This document shows, in pieces, positions 41,649-44,337 of a DNA stretch of 44,337 nucleotides. Every line of letters begins with the position of its first letter. Position 1 is the stretch's first letter. The stretch lies in assembly GCA_002418765.1 (NCBI GenBank), contig DIET01000042.1, positions 1 through 44,337 of the forward strand, given 5' to 3'. This DNA is from Peptococcaceae bacterium UBA5767 (GTDB lineage: Bacteria > Bacillota > TC1 > UBA5767). The translations under genes and the position numbers were made by a program. The notes beneath the pieces were generated by a model. The model saw nothing but the letters and a program-made list of their open reading frames with translations, searched no databases and was not told where the DNA came from.

Positions 41649-42227
41649 ATGGTTTTCTTTCTAAAACGAAACGGACAAGCATTGATCACGGTCATCTCCT
41701 TTCTGAGCATCATGCTCTTTTTGGGCATGATCCTTTTCTCGCATGCCATCGGCATCATTCAGCAGACCAACGCACTAGCCGATTACAGCAGTGAGGAAAC
41801 CAGTGACCAGGTCATGGCCGAATTGACCTATCTCGTACTCAATGATGCCTACACAAATGTCATTGATGATGCGCTGAACACCTCCCGGATTGGCAGCGAA
41901 CCGCTCTGGAACATATCTGTCTTTGATAACCGTCTAGACCAAGGTCTTGCTCTTTTGCTGAACACCCAGTTAGGTATTCTTCTTGCTGATTCTGCGACAG
42001 ATATACTAGACAAAAGCTATGCATTTTCTGTAAACGTGGAAGATTGGAATGAAGCACCTCTGCTGATTACCATTACCGGAACGACCGAGAATAGAGGTGT
42101 GGTCATCACCATGCTCTTTGAACTGCATAAACCAGTCCTTACTGATCCGGATAATCTAGGCACAGGAGAAGGCACTTATTTGAGCGGAACCGAGCCTCTC
42201 ATAGGCTATCGTTCCTTGGACTACTAG
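41649..42227 (+). CDS. PilX/GspK-like pilus protein without the Glu5 residue
   Basis: A 192-residue protein. After MVFFLKRNGQ comes a hydrophobic segment (ALITVISFLSIMLFLGMILFS) and an amphipathic continuation (HAIGIIQQTNALADYSSEET). This matches the N-terminus of PilX/GspK-type minor pilins, which lack Glu5, but the Gly before the segment is followed by Gln, so cleavage is uncertain. The rest is acidic and I recognise no domain. GAGGTAA precedes the ATG. Its position between two minor pilins supports a role in the tip complex. Confidence 0.68.
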   Translation: MVFFLKRNGQALITVISFLSIMLFLGMILFSHAIGIIQQTNALADYSSEETSDQVMAELTYLVLNDAYTNVIDDALNTSRIGSEPLWNISVFDNRLDQGLALLLNTQLGILLADSATDILDKSYAFSVNVEDWNEAPLLITITGTTENRGVVITMLFELHKPVLTDPDNLGTGEGTYLSGTEPLIGYRSLDY

Positions 42228-42236
42228 GAGGCAAGC

Positions 42237-43397
42237 ATGAACATGTACCGACGTGGCATTACCTTCATCGAACTCGTAGTGGTGATCTCTTTGTTGTCTG
42301 TGGTTCTCATGCCCGTTTTTGTGGCAAGCAATACTACACTCCAGACCAACAAAGCAGCCAACGACAAGCTGCTGTTGCAAGTTAGCGCCCAGACCATCAT
42401 GGAAACATGGGAGCAGTCTGTTCGCCGATCTGAATGGGTAACCGATTTTTCTGGACCCACCAGCCTAAATGCTCTACCTATCGCCCCGGACAATCCCTAT
42501 CGAACAGACTGGATGACCATCCAAAGCTTATCCGTGGAGCAAGGTACCTTTGCCTGGCAAACAGATACACTCACATATAATGGAGACGTAATCAGCGACA
42601 ACATGACCAACTTGAATATTGCATTTCTTCTTTCTGATGCGCAAAACCAGCCCTTTGATTTTATACAAGACAGCCAGCAAATCCGCGGTGTAGCCGTGCG
42701 CTTTACTCTCGAGACCGAGCAGGCATCTTTTTTCCTGGAACAAGCTTTTCTGCTCAATCAACTGATGTTCCCTACACCTGGACCGACTGATCCGCCAGCA
42801 GAGGATATCTATCTTGGGGATGATGAATCCTATCTGGCGCTCCAAACACTACCTCTGGATATCACTCTCTCCTTGACCAACATCTCCAACCAATTGGCTC
42901 GACAAAATCAACTTCTTCTGTTTCCCGAGCCTTCCTTGGTCTTTCAAAACGGTTATCTCATCGCTATCGAAGGACCTGTCATTGCTCTACGCTACTTGAG
43001 CAACAGTGGTAATCCTGACAATAGCAATTCCCTCAGCGTCATTGTTGGGAAATACCAGGTACCCAGCAAAGGTAACGACCTTGCCACTTGGGTGCCAGAA
43101 TACACCTCACCTGGCTACACCATGGACTGGGATCCTGATCAATTAAACCTGACACTGAGTATCAATGCCAATCAGTTCTATGTCTTAACGCTTGCACGTA
43201 TCACACCAGATGAAGTGATTCCTTTGTTGACCTACACCACTTCCCAACCCTATGAAGGAGGAGACTCTGTTGCCTTCTACCTGGGCAGTGACTTTGGTAA
43301 CAACGGACCTTCAAACATCAAAACCGGAGATGTAAGACAACTGGCCATAGATCCAAATGCCACCGGGCTGTTTTTACTGCAGATTAATAATGAATAG
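42237..43397 (+). CDS. large minor pilin-like protein, type IV prepilin signal plus long unknown domain
   Basis: A 386-residue protein. Leader MNMYRRG and cleavage site G^ITFIELVVVISLLSVVLMPVFV with Glu5, followed by about 360 extracellular residues. The part to about residue 180 looks like a PilW/ComGF-type pilin head. A proline-rich link (PTPGPTDPPAED) leads to a second domain of about 190 residues rich in Ser, Asn, Tyr and Thr, which I do not recognise and which could be an adhesin-like tip. GGAGG precedes ATG 42237. Last gene before a strong terminator. Confidence 0.8.
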   Translation: MNMYRRGITFIELVVVISLLSVVLMPVFVASNTTLQTNKAANDKLLLQVSAQTIMETWEQSVRRSEWVTDFSGPTSLNALPIAPDNPYRTDWMTIQSLSVEQGTFAWQTDTLTYNGDVISDNMTNLNIAFLLSDAQNQPFDFIQDSQQIRGVAVRFTLETEQASFFLEQAFLLNQLMFPTPGPTDPPAEDIYLGDDESYLALQTLPLDITLSLTNISNQLARQNQLLLFPEPSLVFQNGYLIAIEGPVIALRYLSNSGNPDNSNSLSVIVGKYQVPSKGNDLATWVPEYTSPGYTMDWDPDQLNLTLSINANQFYVLTLARITPDEVIPLLTYTTSQPYEGGDSVAFYLGSDFGNNGPSNIKTGDVRQLAIDPNATGLFLLQINNE

Positions 43398-43404
43398 TTC
43401 CCAT

Positions 43405-43449
43405 ATAAGAAAAGAGGATCCCTATCAGATCAGGATCCTCTTTTCTTAT
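43405..43449. terminator. bidirectional terminator between pilus operon and HD-GYP pseudogene
   Basis: A perfect 17-bp stem (43405-43421 with 43433-43449) with an 11-base loop. The A-rich left arm and T-rich right arm make it symmetric. It lies 7 bases after the last pilus gene and overlaps the last codons of the opposite HD-GYP remnant. Confidence 0.9.
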
Positions 43450-44033
43450 GCGATTGTCCTTCCCAGGTAAACTTAAAATCTTCTGCCGGTCCATCTTCGT
43501 ATTCTGGAAGCAACAAAATGGATTCCTCTTTTTTAACCAAATCCACCAGGTGTGGATCGAAGTGACGTCCCCGCTCACGTATGATATACGCCATGCTATC
43601 CTCATGACAAATGGCTTCTTTATAGATCCTCTTATGTGTCATAGCATCATAGACATCCAATATGGCCATCATCCTCGCTGGCAATGGAATTTCTTTTCCT
43701 GATATACCACGAGGATAACCCTGCCCATCATAGCGTTCATGATGGTACAAAGCAATATCCGCCGCTAGTTGCATCACTTCCAAATTGCTCTTACTTAAAA
43801 TATTGTAGCCTATCTAAGCATGATTTCTCATGATAGACATCTCATCATCGGTGAGTTTGCCTGGTTTGTTTAAAATATAACTAGGTATCCCAATTTTTCC
43901 CACATCATGTAAAGCACTCGCTATGCGCAAAAATTTCGCCTCTTTATCAGACAATTACCTCTCCATATTGCATCATTGCCTTCTGTCCATTACCCTCTTT
44001 CCCAATGCGTATCTTGCTCATTTTATAAGCCAT
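43430..44033 (-). pseudogene. decayed HD-GYP domain protein (cyclic di-GMP phosphodiesterase remnant)
   Basis: The C-terminal half is readable: IASALHDVGKIGIPSYILNK and MSIMRNHA, an in-frame TAG at 43816-43814, then IGYNILSKSNLEVMQLAADI, HHERYDGQGYPRG and LPARMMAILDVYDAMTH. The HD (HDVGK) and GYP signatures are both there. The TAG sits where relatives usually have a Gln-like codon, so one C-to-T change explains it. Further upstream the frame is closed by a TAA just before LSDKEAKFLRIAS, while the start ATG 44033 reads MAYKMSKIRIGKEGN ... AMMQYGEVIV in another frame, which looks like the preceding HD-GYP segment after a small deletion. Sensor and receiver domains are missing. Intact HD-GYP enzymes degrade cyclic di-GMP, a common pilus regulator. 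Confidence 0.8.
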
Positions 44034-44337
44034 AACTACCTCTACTACATATAGCTAAAATTATTTTATAATAGCCAGAAACATTGAACAAGACAAATAT
44101 AAATGATATTTTATCAAAAAATAACTCCATTGCTCCTTAATAGACTTTGGAGTAACCTTATCACGCTTTATGCGAATACGAAAATATAAACCGTTAGAGC
44201 TAAGATGTATTCAATTTTGGGTGGGCAGCGCCAATGCGTTTCCTGCTTGAATAGATTATGCGTTACTTAAATCTTGTGCTGAAGTACAACAACGATATGC
44301 ATAAAAGATTAAATCGAGTAGGAGGCCACCCATTAAT
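44034..44337. other. about 300 bp without a recognised gene
   Basis: AT-rich, no frame of credible length on either strand. A TGGGTGGGC (44218-44226) and an inverted TGGGTGGCC (44332-44324, minus strand) bracket about 115 bp near the end, which could be chance or ends of a small element cut by the window edge. AGGAGG at 44320-44325 near the end could be a ribosome binding site for a gene beyond the window. Confidence 0.4.

Overview
The window reads as a chromosomal segment of a low-to-mid GC Gram-positive anaerobe of the class Clostridia. The pointers are a CtsR-McsA-McsB-ClpC heat-shock operon, a SCIFF ranthipeptide pair (scfA/scfB) that is typical of Clostridia, an SLH-type S-layer protein, WalJ, strong AGGAGG-type ribosome binding sites and several TTG starts. 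I cannot assign a genus from the sequence alone. No rRNA, tRNA, CRISPR array or intact mobile element was seen.

Layout. (1) 1-6.8 kb, minus strand: an acidic S-layer protein that runs off the left edge, then a cell-envelope group read in the order murA, mreB, LCP ligase, WecG/TagA-type glycosyltransferase. It covers peptidoglycan precursor synthesis, cell shape and secondary wall polymer, which is the usual anchor for SLH proteins. (2) 7.0-15.3 kb, minus strand: a complete ornithine-to-arginine cluster read as argC-J-B-D-F-G-H, behind one sigma-A-like promoter covered by two ARG boxes. A strong terminator hairpin sits between argG and argH. (3) 15.3-20.7 kb: a MATE transporter, two aminopeptidases (M17 and M29), and the convergent pair plsC (plus) and a FabG-like reductase (minus). 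(4) 20.7-27.4 kb, minus strand: lysS and greA behind a near-perfect promoter embedded in the clpC stop region, then the ctsR-mcsA-mcsB-clpC operon with a CtsR box at its head. (5) 27.4-28.3 kb: a divergent plus-strand gene of unknown function, a bidirectional terminator and a tight cluster of DnaA-box-like 9-mers. (6) 28.3-33.3 kb, minus strand: trxB-walJ, and a SCIFF operon read scfA, scfB, then a LysM-G5-M23 murein hydrolase. (7) 33.5-43.4 kb, plus strand: a type IV pilus locus (pilB, pilT, pilC; a separate promoter and terminator around the major pilin; a prepilin peptidase; a PilM-PilN fusion; pilO; three minor pilin-like proteins). (8) 43.4-44.3 kb: a decayed HD-GYP gene and about 300 bp without a recognisable gene.

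The most interesting items are the phased DnaA-box cluster next to an uncharacterised DNA-binding-like gene, an 81-bp nested inverted-repeat element between lysS and the reductase gene, the PilM-PilN fusion with a divergent prepilin peptidase, the SCIFF operon with a hairpin between precursor and maturase and a wall hydrolase behind it, and the HD-GYP pseudogene directly after the pilus operon. Everything is read by eye from sequence; no database search was run.
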